From Loxodes magnus (Eukaryota > Ciliophora > Karyorelictea > Loxodida > Loxodidae): a stretch of 64,000 bases of DNA. The stretch lies in NCBI GenBank assembly GCA_946699065.1, contig CAMPDV010000196.1, forward strand, positions 124,001-188,000, given 5' to 3'. Position numbers and translations under genes: made by a program. The notes beneath the pieces are model-generated. The model did no database searches. It was not told the origin of the DNA and was given only the letters and a program-made list of their open reading frames with translations. Positions 47,201 through 59,317 of the stretch are shown here, one piece after another (positions within the stretch are counted from its first letter, which is position 1; each line of letters opens with the position of its first letter).

Positions 47201-50200
47201 GAAAAGTGTTAAGAGCTTTAGAAAATTATAGGACAACAGAAGGATAATAAAAATGAAGGATAAGTTAGCTTTATTTTATGAAATTGTTGGACTAAGAGTT
47301 AAAGAGTAAATATAGTAAATTAGATAAAACGAGAACGATGGAGAAAGTTCTCTTTCAGATGTAAGAAAGAAAATGCCTGCATATTACATAGATACAATTA
47401 TGAATGACTTGTCTTAAATCAGACTTTTACATTGATCTAGCTCTTTAATAGTATAGAGATGATAGAAGCTTAGATATTTTACGTTTTGCTTTGTTAAGTC
47501 GAATATGTTTGAGAACTTTATGTTAATTTGCATAATAATGAATACAATAGTTATGTCCATGGTATATTATAATATGAGTGAATCTTATGAAAGGAAAATT
47601 AATACTGCAAATCTGGTATTTACTTATATCTTTATTTTTGAAATGATGATTAAAATTCTGGGACTTGGATTAAAAGGATATTTGAGAGATAAAGTAAATT
47701 GGTTAGATGGCAGTGTTGTGATGTTTAGTTTGCTTGAGCTTGCTGTTTTAAGCAAGGGAGGAAGTGCTGTAACGGCTTTCAGAGCTATTAGAGTTTTTCG
47801 TATTTTCAGAACTTTGAGAGTATTGAGAGTAGCAAGACTGTTCAAATTTATCAAATATATGAGTAGAATTATTGCAGCTATTTCGAGGAGTGTAAGCTAA
47901 ATTGCTTACATTGCTCTACTACTCTTACTTTTTGTAGTTATTTTCGCTCTTTTAGGAATGCAAATGTTTGGAGGAAAATTTGATTTTCCTGAAGGTAGAC
48001 CCCGTTGGCATTTCGATTCCTTTTTCTATTCTTTCATTACTGTCTTTTAAATACTAACGTTGGAGAACTGATATAGTGTGATGTATAGTGCTATGAGAGG
48101 AACTAACCCTATTTTCAGCCTTTATTTTATAGTTTGAATTTTTGTTGGAAATTTTGTTCTTTTGAATCTTTTTCTGGCTATTATTTTGAATAGTTTTAGT
48201 TAAAATAATGAATAGGATGAAGAAGAAAGTGAAGTAATAGACGAAGAATAATAGAATGAGAATGATAAAATGAAAGGAAACTTAGCCAAATTATACGCTG
48301 AGATGCTGAAGTAAATGTAATCAAAAGACATCACTGAAAGTGAGGAAGAAAGTGAATCTGACAATGACCAAGTAAAATTAAAAAGATAAAAGACTATGAT
48401 TATGTTTCAAGGCGTCAGTTGCAAAAAAAGTCTCTATTTTCTAACGAAAAAAAATTATTTTAGAAAGTTCTGCTGGAAACTGACTAATTCAAAATATTTT
48501 GATCACTTCATACTGTTTTTGATCTTTATTTCCACGTTGAAACTAATTATAGATACATATTACATAAATTCAAATGATTCATCTTATTAAACTGCAAGTG
48601 ATTCGATTGACTTGATTTTTAATATTTTATTCTTTCTAGAAATGATTATCAAAATTATTTCTTTAGGGTTTTTTGGAGATTAGGGAACTTATTTGAACGA
48701 TGGATGGAATTAACTAGATTTTTTTATTGTGCTGTCTTCTCTTTTAGAACTTGGCTTGACTTCGATTAATCTTTCTGTTATAAAAGTGATGAGAATCTTA
48801 CGAACATTGAGACCTTTGCGTGTGCTCTCTCATAATATTGCTATGAAAATAGTTGTAACAGCACTGATTGAATCTTTAGGAGCTATGATTAATGTCGCAA
48901 TCATCGTGGCATTAGTTTGGCTTATGTTTGCTATTTTAGGAGTAAACTTATACATGGGAAAATTTTTCTACTGTACTAATGATAAATATCTATACAAAGA
49001 ACCTTGTGAAAAAGCTGGATTTTAATGGAAGGTACAAAACGCTAATTTCGACTCTATTCCAAACGCGATGATTACTTTGTTTATAATTGCTAGTTTAGAG
49101 AACTGACCTGATATAATGTACTGTTCTATTGATAGTACAGAAGTTGATAAAGGTCCAATAAAGGAAAATCAACCATTGCATGCTTTATTCTATATCTCAT
49201 TCATATTTATTGGGAGTTTTCTCTTTCTAAATATCTTCATTGGTGTACTGTTTGATAAATTTGTATCAGTGAAAACTAACGAAGAAAAGCAAAAAATTTT
49301 TCTAACTGAAGAGCAAGACAAATGGCTAGAAATGCAAAAGTTGATAATAAAATCGAAATCGAAGTTTAATGAAGTAATGCCTCCTAATAATAGGTTTCGC
49401 TTAATTCTTTATAAGCTTGTAAATTTTCAATGCTTTGAGATTTTTATTTTAGCTTGCATTGTCCTTAACATGATTTAAATGGGAATGGCTTATGAAGGAG
49501 CTTCCAAAACCTATAACGATGCTCTTGAAAACATCAATATAGTGTTTACCTTAATTTTCGCTGGAGAGTGCACTTTTAAGATTATAGGTTGAGGTTTTAA
49601 TTACTTTAAAGACTCATGGAATAGATTTGACTTCTTCGTTGTTATAAGTTCCATGATAGACTTAAGCATGGCTTTTTCAGGAGGTGGGAGTAGCGGAGGA
49701 ATGCTGAGAGTAGGACCACAACTTGCTCGAACAATTAGAGTTCTAAGAGTTTCAAGGTAATTTTATAAATTAGGTTATTCCGACTAGTCAAGTCTCTAAA
49801 AGGACTATAAACCTTAATTCAAACTTTACTTTTCTGTGTCCCATAACTTTTGAACGTAGCAAGTCTACTCTTACTTATTATATTTATCTATGCTATTTTG
49901 GGAGTTTATCTATTCAACTCAGTAACTGAAGGAGAAATTATTAACGAATGGATCAATTTTAACAACTTTGGAATGGCTGTTGTAGCCTTACTAAGGGCAG
50001 CTACAGGAGAAGAATGAAACACGATGATGTTTGACTGTTCAGATGCTTTTCAAGGAGCTTCACTAATAAGTAAAATATTTTTTACAAGCTTTGTAACGAT
50101 TTCCAGTTTTGTAATGCTGAACATGTTTATAATGGTAATTATAAACCTGTTTGAAGATGTAAGTTTATTAAGTACATTAGAACTATATCAACCCTGATAA

Positions 50201-51188
50201 TATTTTGAATGAATGGAAGGATAAAGAAAAGGAGTTTTAGAAAACCTGGTCAGAGTTTACTTAAGACACTAAGGGCATCAAACTTCATTCTAACTCACTC
50301 TTTTAATTCTTCACTAAGCTTGGAGAACCTTTTGGCTTTCCTAAAGAAATGGAGAAGAAATAAATGCTTCTTTAAATCCTCGAAATGAAGCTAGTAGTTG
50401 ATAGTGATGGGTATATATATTATAATCAGCTTCTTTTCTATACTATGAAAAAGCAAGCTTTTAAGAATCAAAAGGATGAACTAAACAGAAGGAACATTAT
50501 ACTAAGGAAAGAGGAAATAAAAACTCTTACCAAGATAAACAAAATCACTCTTAAAATCAAGAAGCACTATGAAAAGGTAAGCTTATTAACTTTAACTTTA
50601 GTTTAATGAAACCTTTGGGAAAAAAAAGAAGTAGCTAAATCCCTTTATGCTTCAACTCTGGAAGAAAAGGACTTTTTTTAATTGACTAGCTTTTACAAGA
50701 GAAAACAAGAAGAAAAGAAACGATTCAAAGTCTAAGGGAGATAATTTTTAAGAAAATGATTTTGAGTATGATGAAACTTATAGCATCGATAAAATAAATG
50801 GCTGTGAAAAATCACTTTCTAAAGTAGAAAATAAAGCAATCTGCTAGCCTGATCTAAAGAAGCCAAGTTTTACTATTAAACTAGAAAGTAAAGAAAAATA
50901 AATTGCAAGTAATATTTCAGCTAATGAAAAATAAACTTCCAAAGAAAATGATTCATATCCCTAGAAATAAAGATCTGTAATATCTAATTCTAGAATTATG
51001 ATTCCTTAATCATAGGAATAATAAGTTCCAAGCAATTAGTATTAGCAATAAGAAAAAAGTCTTCTAAAGTAAACTGAGCCTGATTCTTTTATAGAGACTA
51101 AAGGATAAAAATAAGTAGATGACTCTTTTGGAGTTGGTATTAGAAAAGAAGTAACGAAAATAGTGAATTAAACTAACTAAAAAACTGA
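44244..51188 (+). CDS. Four-domain voltage-gated Ca2+ channel alpha-1 subunit
   Basis: Plasma or ciliary membrane Ca2+ channel with four repeats of six segments. Two short introns are removed (49757-49773, 17 nt; 50159-50180, 22 nt). S4 segments are [19 protein letters not shown] (I), [20 protein letters not shown] (II), [17 protein letters not shown] (III) and [19 protein letters not shown] (IV). Pore motifs are TLEGW, TLENW, SLENW and TGEEW, an EEEE locus as in Cav channels. Repeat positions in residues are roughly I 125-395, II 1070-1325, III 1410-1675 and IV 1715-1965. The I-II linker is about 680 residues, Ser/Asn/Gln-rich. The pore Trp of II, III and IV is TGA (48069, 49104, 50015). The C-terminal tail changes frame near 50740, where a further intron is likely but unplaced. 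The stop lies somewhere between 51188 and 51265. The start could also be Met at 44505. Confidence 0.9.
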
Positions 51189-51352
51189 GTTGTTAAATTA
51201 TTTATCTTATTTCAGACATTCTAGATATATTTCTCTTCAAATATTGATGCTAATCTTAATACTGACCTACTAAGTATCTATGGAAGTATTCTAAAAATTT
51301 CTTATCTAAATATTTTATAATTTACATCATAGATCAATGATCCTATAAAACT

Positions 51353-52981
51353 ATGATCACATCTATATCTAATAAAGTTAGATAGTGGTCTGTTTTTCTA
51401 TCATTAAACCACTAAACTAGTAAATAGCACTTTTATCGCTAAGGAATTAACTATCAAGTTATCTTTGCTAAACTCAATTTTAAGCAGGATTAATTTTTAA
51501 AACAGCTAATTCTTACATTTTCAACAGTTAGGAGTTTATATTTTTCTACTAAATACCTATAGCACTATAAATTTTAAGTATAGCTTTATTTATCTAGTTA
51601 AGTTCTTATTTATTATTAAGCATCTAGCATAAAATAAGAGCTATTTAAAGCTGAATAATAAACCCTTATGTTAAATATTTAAAATATTTTCTTTTTTTTA
51701 ATTTATACAAATTATGAAAATATCTCATTACTAACTTCTTATCTTCATAGTCTTTTTATGCATAGTTTCTTAAATTTATATATTTAAGCTTCTAAAATAT
51801 TTATTAAGGATATTTTCGGATGTAAATACCTAATATATTCCAAAATTGAAAGGCACTCTATTTTGTAGTTATATAAAGTATTTATAATGGTTGTACTTTA
51901 ATCCTTCTTATGCCTTAATTAATCCTCAATCAAGACCATCTTTGCTACTAAAGAGCAAGCTATAAATTTATAAAAGAAGCGTTTCAATTACCAGTCATAT
52001 GTAGTGTTCTTTATAGATATCTCAAGGTTTGCTAAATAACTATAACCTACTAATTTTTCTATTTATATATGAATTAAGCAAGTAGTTTTAACAATTATAG
52101 TTCTAAGTACAAAAGCTTGGGGCAGCAAATATTATAATTATGTTTATTATTTAAAGTAGAAACTGTAATTAACAGAGCTTTTAGAGTTTGCTAATCTATA
52201 TGCACTCAATTCTTTATTTAAGTCATTATTCAGTTTAGATGTGATTGAGATTTATGCTTATTTGTTACTTTAAGTAGCTTTAATGATAAATCTTTATGCT
52301 CAAAGACTTAGCAAATGTTTTAGTTGCAAATAGTAAGTTAGTAAGTGTATTATACACTATATAATTATAGCTTTCTTAGCTAATAATTTCCTTAATTTAC
52401 TGTTTCTGCTTCTTTCTTAACTTATAATCTTTTATATCAAGTCTATTTCACATGTTCTAAGAGTTTAAAGCACCAAGAATAGAATTAGAAAAATAATGCT
52501 ATGATAACTCTTTAAAGCTTGGGACAAAGCATAAGGAGTTTGGGTATTTAGAGTAATCTAAGAGATAAATAATTATCGAACGCTAAAGAGCAAATAAACA
52601 CTAATATAGGTTAATTATAGAAGCTCTAGACTTACAATTAGAACTTATCTAAATTTTGAGGAGAATTAAATAAAGAAGCTATTAGGTTACATCAACTTAG
52701 CTAGCGAAAATTGAATAAGGTAGAAATCAAATAGAGAATATAAATAACAGAATTAATAAGTAGAAAGAATGAAAATTAGCAATTCAGATGAAAATAAATC
52801 TAACTAAAAGTATTTATAGCACTAGATTTGCATATTTCTCATTTACTTGCTGCAACTTCTTTTTCAAACATTATTATTTATTCCTCACCTAGAAAGGCAT
52901 CTTCTAATTTTAGATCCTTCTCTATTGAAAAATTCCCTGGTCAGTAACTAGAAGCTGCTATTTCTTGAGGCAAAATGTTGA
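51353..52981 (+). CDS. Multi-pass membrane protein, unrecognised
   Basis: A frame with almost no TGA runs from before the ATG at 51353 to TGA 52979-52981 (about 540 codons), far longer than expected by chance in a code with one stop. Hydrophobic segments include YIWIKQVVLTIIVLSTKAW, VIEIYAYLLLQVALMINLYA and HYIIIAFLANNFLNLLFLLL. A charged cytosolic tail follows (YLNFEENQIKKLLGYINLAS, then Gln/Asn-rich). The in-frame stop overlaps the 3' end of the convergent PH gene by about 140 bp, so the true end may be earlier through an unseen intron. It starts just after the channel gene on the same strand and could be a continuation of that transcript. Family unknown. Confidence 0.5.
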
Positions 52982-54305
52982 TTCTTTTATAAGCTTCTGC
53001 TACTAATTCACTGCAAAAATACCCCTAATTATTGGTCTGTTTTTCTTATGATAGTTTCTAGGTCAATTTTGACCATATTTTGGATGGATTTATGTGATAT
53101 TTCTTGCCAAGAACATCTGCTATAAATTACTCAAGTTCTTTTAAGAATTATCTTGACCTTTTCAAATGAACATGTCTAAAAGCCAGCATATTATATAGTA
53201 AATGCCAATTATTGTGCTTAAACTTAGTTCAAGATAATATACTAACTCCCTTTACATTTACATTACAAAATAAACTTACATTTACACCGGTGCTCTCTAA
53301 AAAGCTGACGGCACCACTTCTATATCTCAGAATTAGACCAACATGATCGTATTAGCTTCTTGTCAATGATCTTTGTATTTTAGCTCCAATGTTTTATCCC
53401 TGGAAAAGTATAATATCACCAGTATCAGCTTAATTTAAAAACTATGCCTCTGAAATTATATTTTTCTTTCAAAAACCTCCGTCCTATAATTGAAGAAATG
53501 TTAAGTTCTTTCTACTTCCTTATCCATGGTATATATGGATTTGTATACTCTTGATCCATTCAATAAAACTTGCATAACTTGGAGCTTTTATATTAAAAGC
53601 TTAATTAAAATCGACTGGAACTAAAGCGAAATCTGTTGGTTTTTATTACTCTTTTATTACAACTTCAACTGATATTAAATCAAAATTCAGAACTCCTTTT
53701 GGTATTTTATCAACAGGCTTAACATAGAAACTTAATTTCTTGTCCTTCAGTATGAAATATCTAGCCTTCCAATTTTTTTTATTCTTAAGTGATAAAATTT
53801 TAAGTCATCCTTCTATTTGGGGAAGGTCTAGACTACTACATACAACATTTTTGGATCTGCTTTAGCCTGCTTAATTTTGCTAAAAATCTGTTGGTATTTT
53901 CATTTGAATTTGATGCTAAGCTCTCTCAGTATAGCAAAACGTTTAAGGCTTAGTTACCTCTGCTTACTTCACAGGTGATTTTTTGCTAGTGCTTTCTTCT
54001 ACTTCATTCACTTCAAAGCTTTGAAACTTCTTAATTTCCATAGAGTTGAATTCATTTATCTTACCTCTTACTTCAGTAATAAGAGATTCTTTTAACTTAT
54101 TAGGCCTAGAAGTTGCTTCCAAGTATGTTCTTTCAGTCTTAGCAGGATTATTAATACTCCTGTTCGTTAGCGACTACTCTTCAGGCAAAGTTATGTTAAG
54201 GTGAATATCTTTAGAAGCAGAGCAGTTCTACGTATAAGGCTTTTATTTAGGTAAGTTTTCATCATCACTATCTACAATAGGCATAGTGCTCATTAATTTC
54301 TCCAT
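52839..54305 (-). CDS. PH-domain protein with C-terminal YiiX/NlpC-P60-like fold
   Basis: ATG 54305 to TGA 52839-52841, 478 residues with a 30-nt intron (53250-53279; being a multiple of three, it would also read through). After a Ser/Lys-rich N-terminus comes a PH domain (about 163-255): IEGWLKILSLKNKKNWKARY, KKLSFYVKPVDK, FIEWIKSIQIHI. The C-terminal part resembles permuted papain-fold peptidases of the YiiX/DUF830 type: GDIILFQGQNIGAKIQRSLT, then SQYDHVGLILRYRSG (catalytic-type His), FLESTGVNGVSILSW and YFCSELVAEAYKRIN (catalytic-type Cys). The PH domain would bring it to phosphoinositide membranes. Whether it is a peptidase, amidase or acyltransferase cannot be told from sequence alone. 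TGA is Trp in EGWLK, ILSW and SYWPG. Confidence 0.82.
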
Positions 54306-55331
54306 GATTGTCAAATAAAAAATTAGTTAAAAGAAATAGTTTTAAATTCATTATAATTGGCTATCTATCAATGAAACCATTGATTACTTTCTTTCATTTC
54401 TACGAAATTTAAATTTATTTAAATGAGACTTTTAGATCACTTTCCTTACTTAAAGTCTTAATAGTATCCAATTTTATTCCTTTTATCTTAACTACTTTAA
54501 GATAAAAAGTTATGCTTATATTTAAATTGCTCTTTCTATTAAACTAAACTCGTTTTAAAGGTATTGGAAATAGTGTAAGCAAAAGATAAACTATTTATAT
54601 AAGAAAGTTAAAGCATAAAAAGCTAAAACTGCTTAGTTATTAAACTTTTACTTGATTCCTTGTATTGCAAAGAGTGAAATCTAAACTATCTAATTGGGTA
54701 TAATGTTCTAATAGGGATTTTATAAGATGTAAAAATACAATAGCAGCTGTTAGGCTAAATACACTAATTTAGTTAAAAGATAGAAATTCTAAATCTGAAA
54801 ATATATAATAAAGAGTCACGAATATTTGATAACTAAGTTTAATGCTAAAAATTAAAAAAATAGAAAGCTGAGACTATTAAAAATCCATATTAAGTCTCAT
54901 AATTCTAGTTTTGGTTACTAAACTCTAAAAACTGAGCTATAAGCAATAAAAAAGAATAATAGAAGTTTGCAACTGAAAAAGTTAATTTGATATCCTAATT
55001 TATGTTTATAATGAATAACTCTTAAAGCTTTATAATCCTATGCTTCATATAAATTGGGAAGAATAGTGATAAGTTAAATTAAAAAAGTTCCTATTAGTAA
55101 AGTAATATACCATAATAATTAGGCTATTTAAGACTTAATCATTATCTAAAATTTACCATACGAATTAGAATTTTTATTCCTTAAACAATGAAAATCTACA
55201 AAGGGAGTATTTAATTAGAAAGAAATACTATCATTATTATTATATCACTTTACCTAAAACCTTTCTCATAACTAATAATAAAATACCTTTTTTGAGGTTT
55301 TTTCGTTATAAATTGTGAACATAAATCTATA
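54306..55331. other. Intergenic, no gene recognised
   Basis: AT-rich upstream region of the PH gene. No frame is convincing. Confidence 0.35.
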
Positions 55332-56264
55332 GGATGTAATGCAGCAACTAGTTCAGTTAATAAGCAGTCTTAATTAAGAACTAACTAAGTCTAAAATGAA
55401 AGCAAAATTTTTTATTTATTAAGAAATTAAAAGAGTATAAGATAACAATTTTAGAAATTAGAAGCTTAATTAAAAAAGCACAAACAAGACGTGATTAAAG
55501 CTATACACGATCAATGATAATTGAATAGTCAAACTTAATCACTAATTAAACATAAAAAATAGATAATTTATCAAGTAATAAAAAGAAGACCATTTATGTG
55601 CTGAATGTGTAAAGGATAGGATCATAAAAAAAAAATGCCAGGCAATCCTAAAATTCCAAAAAATGAAAATAAAAGTTCTGAAAAAGCTTAGCTAAGATTT
55701 ATTTTAAATATTAAGGCGATTTTATAGTAAAAAGTGATTGGTGGAGACTAATTACTCTTTTAAATAGTAATTTCTTAAAAAATAAATAAAAAGTAAATAT
55801 TTAGAAATGAATGAATCTGGACCAAATTACCAACAGCAAAGAAAGGATAATTTAACAGCCATAATTATGCTACTCAAGAATATAAAACTGGAGAAGAAAT
55901 AGACGATTTCAATAATTTTACGCTGATTTTCGAATTTTTTATAAAATAATACGTGATGAGTCTAAACATCACATTAAAAAATTCATGCTAATATATATTA
56001 TTATCTAAAATTTCAAATAATATTTGATTTCCATTGCCTTTAAAAAGTTCAGGCTTTTATTTTTAATTTGGTAAATTTCTCGAATTCTTTATAAATGAAT
56101 TGTTACCACATCCTCAAAGACTAACATTAATAATATCTTAAATTTTTCGTGAAATCTTATGTATCTAAATAAGAGTTATAGGACTTTTTGTTTTTAATGA
56201 AGATTCTTGCTTCTAAAGTAAATTGAAAAAAATTTAGAAAAAAAGCACTTCAATAGATTTGTGA
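55332..56264 (+). CDS. Possible protein gene with a CxxC motif
   Basis: One frame runs for about 310 codons to TGA 56262-56264 with four internal TGA. It begins GCNAATSSVNKQSQLRTNQV with no Met directly before it. A helical segment (QQFQKLEAQLKKHKQDVIKA) is followed by RRPFMCWMCKGQDHKKK, a CxxC that might bind zinc, and a late hydrophobic helix-rich part (FGKFLEFFINELLPHPQRL). The TGA density is no lower than chance, so this may not be a gene. The GC-N-A start would suit N-myristoylation if a Met were spliced on, which is speculation. Confidence 0.35.
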
Positions 56265-58558
56265 TTAAATTATGGAAAAATAAATACCTAAATATCACCA
56301 AAAATTATAAGTTATAAAATTTTTAAAATGAGTAAGAAAAATTGGAAAATTTGAACTTAAGTTATAGTTAATAAAAAAACAGAATGATAAAAAATAAAAA
56401 AAGTTCTTGTATAAACTCAAAAAAATTTGGATAAAAAATATATAAGAAACTTAAGTGTAAAAGACCTTAAGCAGAAGATGATATAAAACTTATTTAAATA
56501 CAATCTTATATCTATTTACTATTTAAAAATAAAATAATATTTATAAACGCAATATTTAAAAAATTTCGAAAAAATCATTTAAGTTAAAAATATTGTATGC
56601 TTAATCCTGTAATTGAACAAAATGAAACCTCTGATTATAAAAAAAATTTACTAATTCGAAAGTATTAAACAATAACAATTGTCGATATTCTTTTAGAAGA
56701 TACTTTTGAGATTCTTAAAAATTTGAAAATGAAACTATTTAAAAGACTACACTTTTTTAAGAAAAATAAACTAAATTTTTTTTAATAATATGTAAAAAAA
56801 ATAAAAAATATCTTTTATTAGATATAATAAGTTAGCCTTTATTAATGCAGACTCTAATGAAAATACAACTAAAGAAATGTATAAATGAGACATTCATAAA
56901 ATTATTACTCTAAGTTCCAATCAGCTTACACTTAACTAATTTAAATGCAGTTATAGACATTTATATGTAAACTAAAGCTACATAATAAATATGTAATAAA
57001 TGGATAAATTTATATTAATATATAAATATTTTATCAATGATATTGTTACACTTCTTTCCTTTAACTATTTTAGACACTTCTTCATTCTAGTCAGTAGTTG
57101 CTTTAGTAAAATAGCAATTCTTTCTCTCTTTAATCATTAATTTTTTGTTCTTTTTTAGTTTAGTTTTTTCATTTCGCATCTATCTCCAAATTTATTCCAA
57201 AACACTAAATTCATTTTTATCAAATTTTTCACTCTTTGTATCTTTAGAATTCAAAGCTTAATTCATTCTTTTTTCCATCTTTTCACATCTAGTTCTACAT
57301 TCTTACGTGTTGTATCTTTTGTTAGATCTCCTTTTGATTTTTGATTTTTGAATTTCTTGAATTCTAAAATTCATCCATTTCTGATTTTTTAAATTTGTCA
57401 AGTATTTATTTTCTTTATAACATAATTTAGCAGATAAGTTATAATCAGAATTTATAACAGTATTATTACTAACATTTTCTAATACTTTAAGTTTTCATCT
57501 TATAATATTTTATATAAAATAATGGTTTTTATTTTGCTTTTAGATTTTTTTTCTGTTTTGTAATTTTGAGATTATTTATACATTATTTATTTAATAACTT
57601 CACATTTCAAGCATTTTCTTTTTCTATTTTTAATTGATTGAATTTATTTGATTTCAATTGTTTTAAATTACTTTTTTTTATTTCATTTTTATTCTTTTTT
57701 TTCTGATTAATAGATCCTTTTTATCTTATATTTTTTTGGTTTTTTATAATTTTTATAATTTGGTCTTTATATTTTAATAATATGTCTTAAGGATTCTCTT
57801 TTATTTACATATTTTTTAATGTAATTTCATTAAATTTTTATTTTGCATTATAATACTTTTAACTATTTTTGCTTCTTAAACTTTTTCATATTTTATTTTA
57901 TATAAAATTAATCTATTTATTATATATTTATTTTAGCATGAAATTTCATGTTGTATAAAAAATAAAATTCGATATTTTTCCTTCAATTTAAAAGCTTTTT
58001 TGGCATAACTCTTTCTGATTTTTTATCTTTTTTTCATTTCTTTTAAATTAGCTCAAATGTTTTTTATATCACATGAAAAAATGCAAATAAGTTAAATGCA
58101 CTAAAATTATTCTATGCTTTTGGTTATAAGATCTCCCTTAGAAATCATATAATATATTCTTTTTTTCTTTTTTTTAAGAGTCTAACTTAATTTCCTCTTT
58201 TTATCTAATATATATTATTAAATTTTGTTTCGTTATTTAAATATTTGGTTTATAATACTATCTTTACTATACCAACCAGTTTATCTTTTTATTACAAAAA
58301 AAATTATTTATGCTTAAAGTTTTAAATCAGAGATAGATCATTCTTCTTGATTCTTTGAACTTTAAAATATTATATTGTTATTATGCATATTTATGCAGAA
58401 GGCAAAATAAGACAAGGAAGCATATTGCTTGTTGTTAATTAAAGAGATATTTTATTAATTTGATTATCATTGAATTTTCTTTTAAAGTGAGCGTTTTTAA
58501 TTAAACATTATTAGCGTTTTGGTAGCTGATATATCTACATCCAACTTTCATTATTATA
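56265..58558. other. Intergenic, strongly AT-rich
   Basis: Contains long T-rich tracts on the plus strand (57050-58250). Nothing recognisable. An A/K-rich minus-strand reading exists, as expected from composition, without any motif. Confidence 0.35.
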
Positions 58559-59317
58559 ATGAAGACAGTTTTGTATCACGATTTCGATAAATATAAGTAT
58601 ATTAGAAGTCACTTCTACAAACTTTACAAGGAAAAGCCGCTTATGGCTTCTATGCTACGTACTACCTGGCATGATGCAGGAACTTGGGATCCTGTAACTA
58701 GAACAGGAGGACCTAATGGAAGTATTAGATTCAAAAAGGAACTTGATCATCATAAAAATAAAGGATGTGAAGGACCTATCAAAATAATAGAAAAAATAAC
58801 AGCAGATGTACATAAAGAAATCCCTGATGTTAGTTTTTCTGATGTACTTATGATTGCGGGAAATTCTGCAGTTGAATATGCTAAAGGACCTGATTCAATG
58901 CATCTATTTAGATTTGGCAGAATTGATGCAACTTCTGACGAGTAATGTCCACCAGATGGTAGATTGCCTGATGCCAATTGGTCAGTCTAAGAAATTAGAG
59001 ATTGTTTTGGAAGAATGGGATTTGATGACAAAGAATTAGTTGTCTTATCAGGTGCCCATACACTAGGAGGAGCTCACAAAGGAAGGTACGGATTCCAAGG
59101 AGACTTCACTCCTTCCAAGCACGAATTTAATAGTGAATTTTTCTAGGTAATGCTAAAACCAAGAGATCCCGAATTATTAAGACTACCATCTGATGATAAA
59201 CTTATTGAGGTACCTGAATGGAGACAATGGGTAGAAAAGTATGCAGAGAATGAAAGTTTATTCTTTGAAGACTGGATTCAAACTTGGAATAAGCTACTAG
59301 AGCTTAGTTGGGTGTGA
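58559..59317 (+). CDS. Class I haem peroxidase (ascorbate / cytochrome c peroxidase family)
   Basis: Reduces H2O2 using a haem. The intronless frame gives 252 residues, ATG 58559 to TGA 59315-59317. The distal site is LRTTWHDAGTWD with Arg34, Trp37 and His38; GGPNGSIRF follows. The proximal site is VVLSGAHTLGGAH with His167. The conserved aspartate that hydrogen-bonds the proximal His is in FFEDW (Asp238). The position of the proximal Trp (Trp191 in yeast CcP, Trp179 in APX) is Phe183 in GFQGDFTPSKHEF. No targeting peptide is visible, so it is likely cytosolic, and about the length of cytosolic APX. The class I fold is certain; ascorbate or another small donor is more likely than cytochrome c because the radical-forming Trp is missing. 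All eight Trp are TGG. Confidence 0.93.

Noticed and set aside
47624-47854. 76-codon minus-strand ORF
   Set aside because: Shadow of the S4-bearing part of channel repeat II.
50574-50598. Candidate 25-nt GT...AG intron in the channel tail
   Set aside because: Removing it breaks the frame that continues as [20 protein letters not shown]; unspliced reading is in frame.
57050-58250. Possible minus-strand Lys-rich gene opposite T-rich tracts
   Set aside because: Composition alone explains the open frames; no motif, start or intron pattern supports it.
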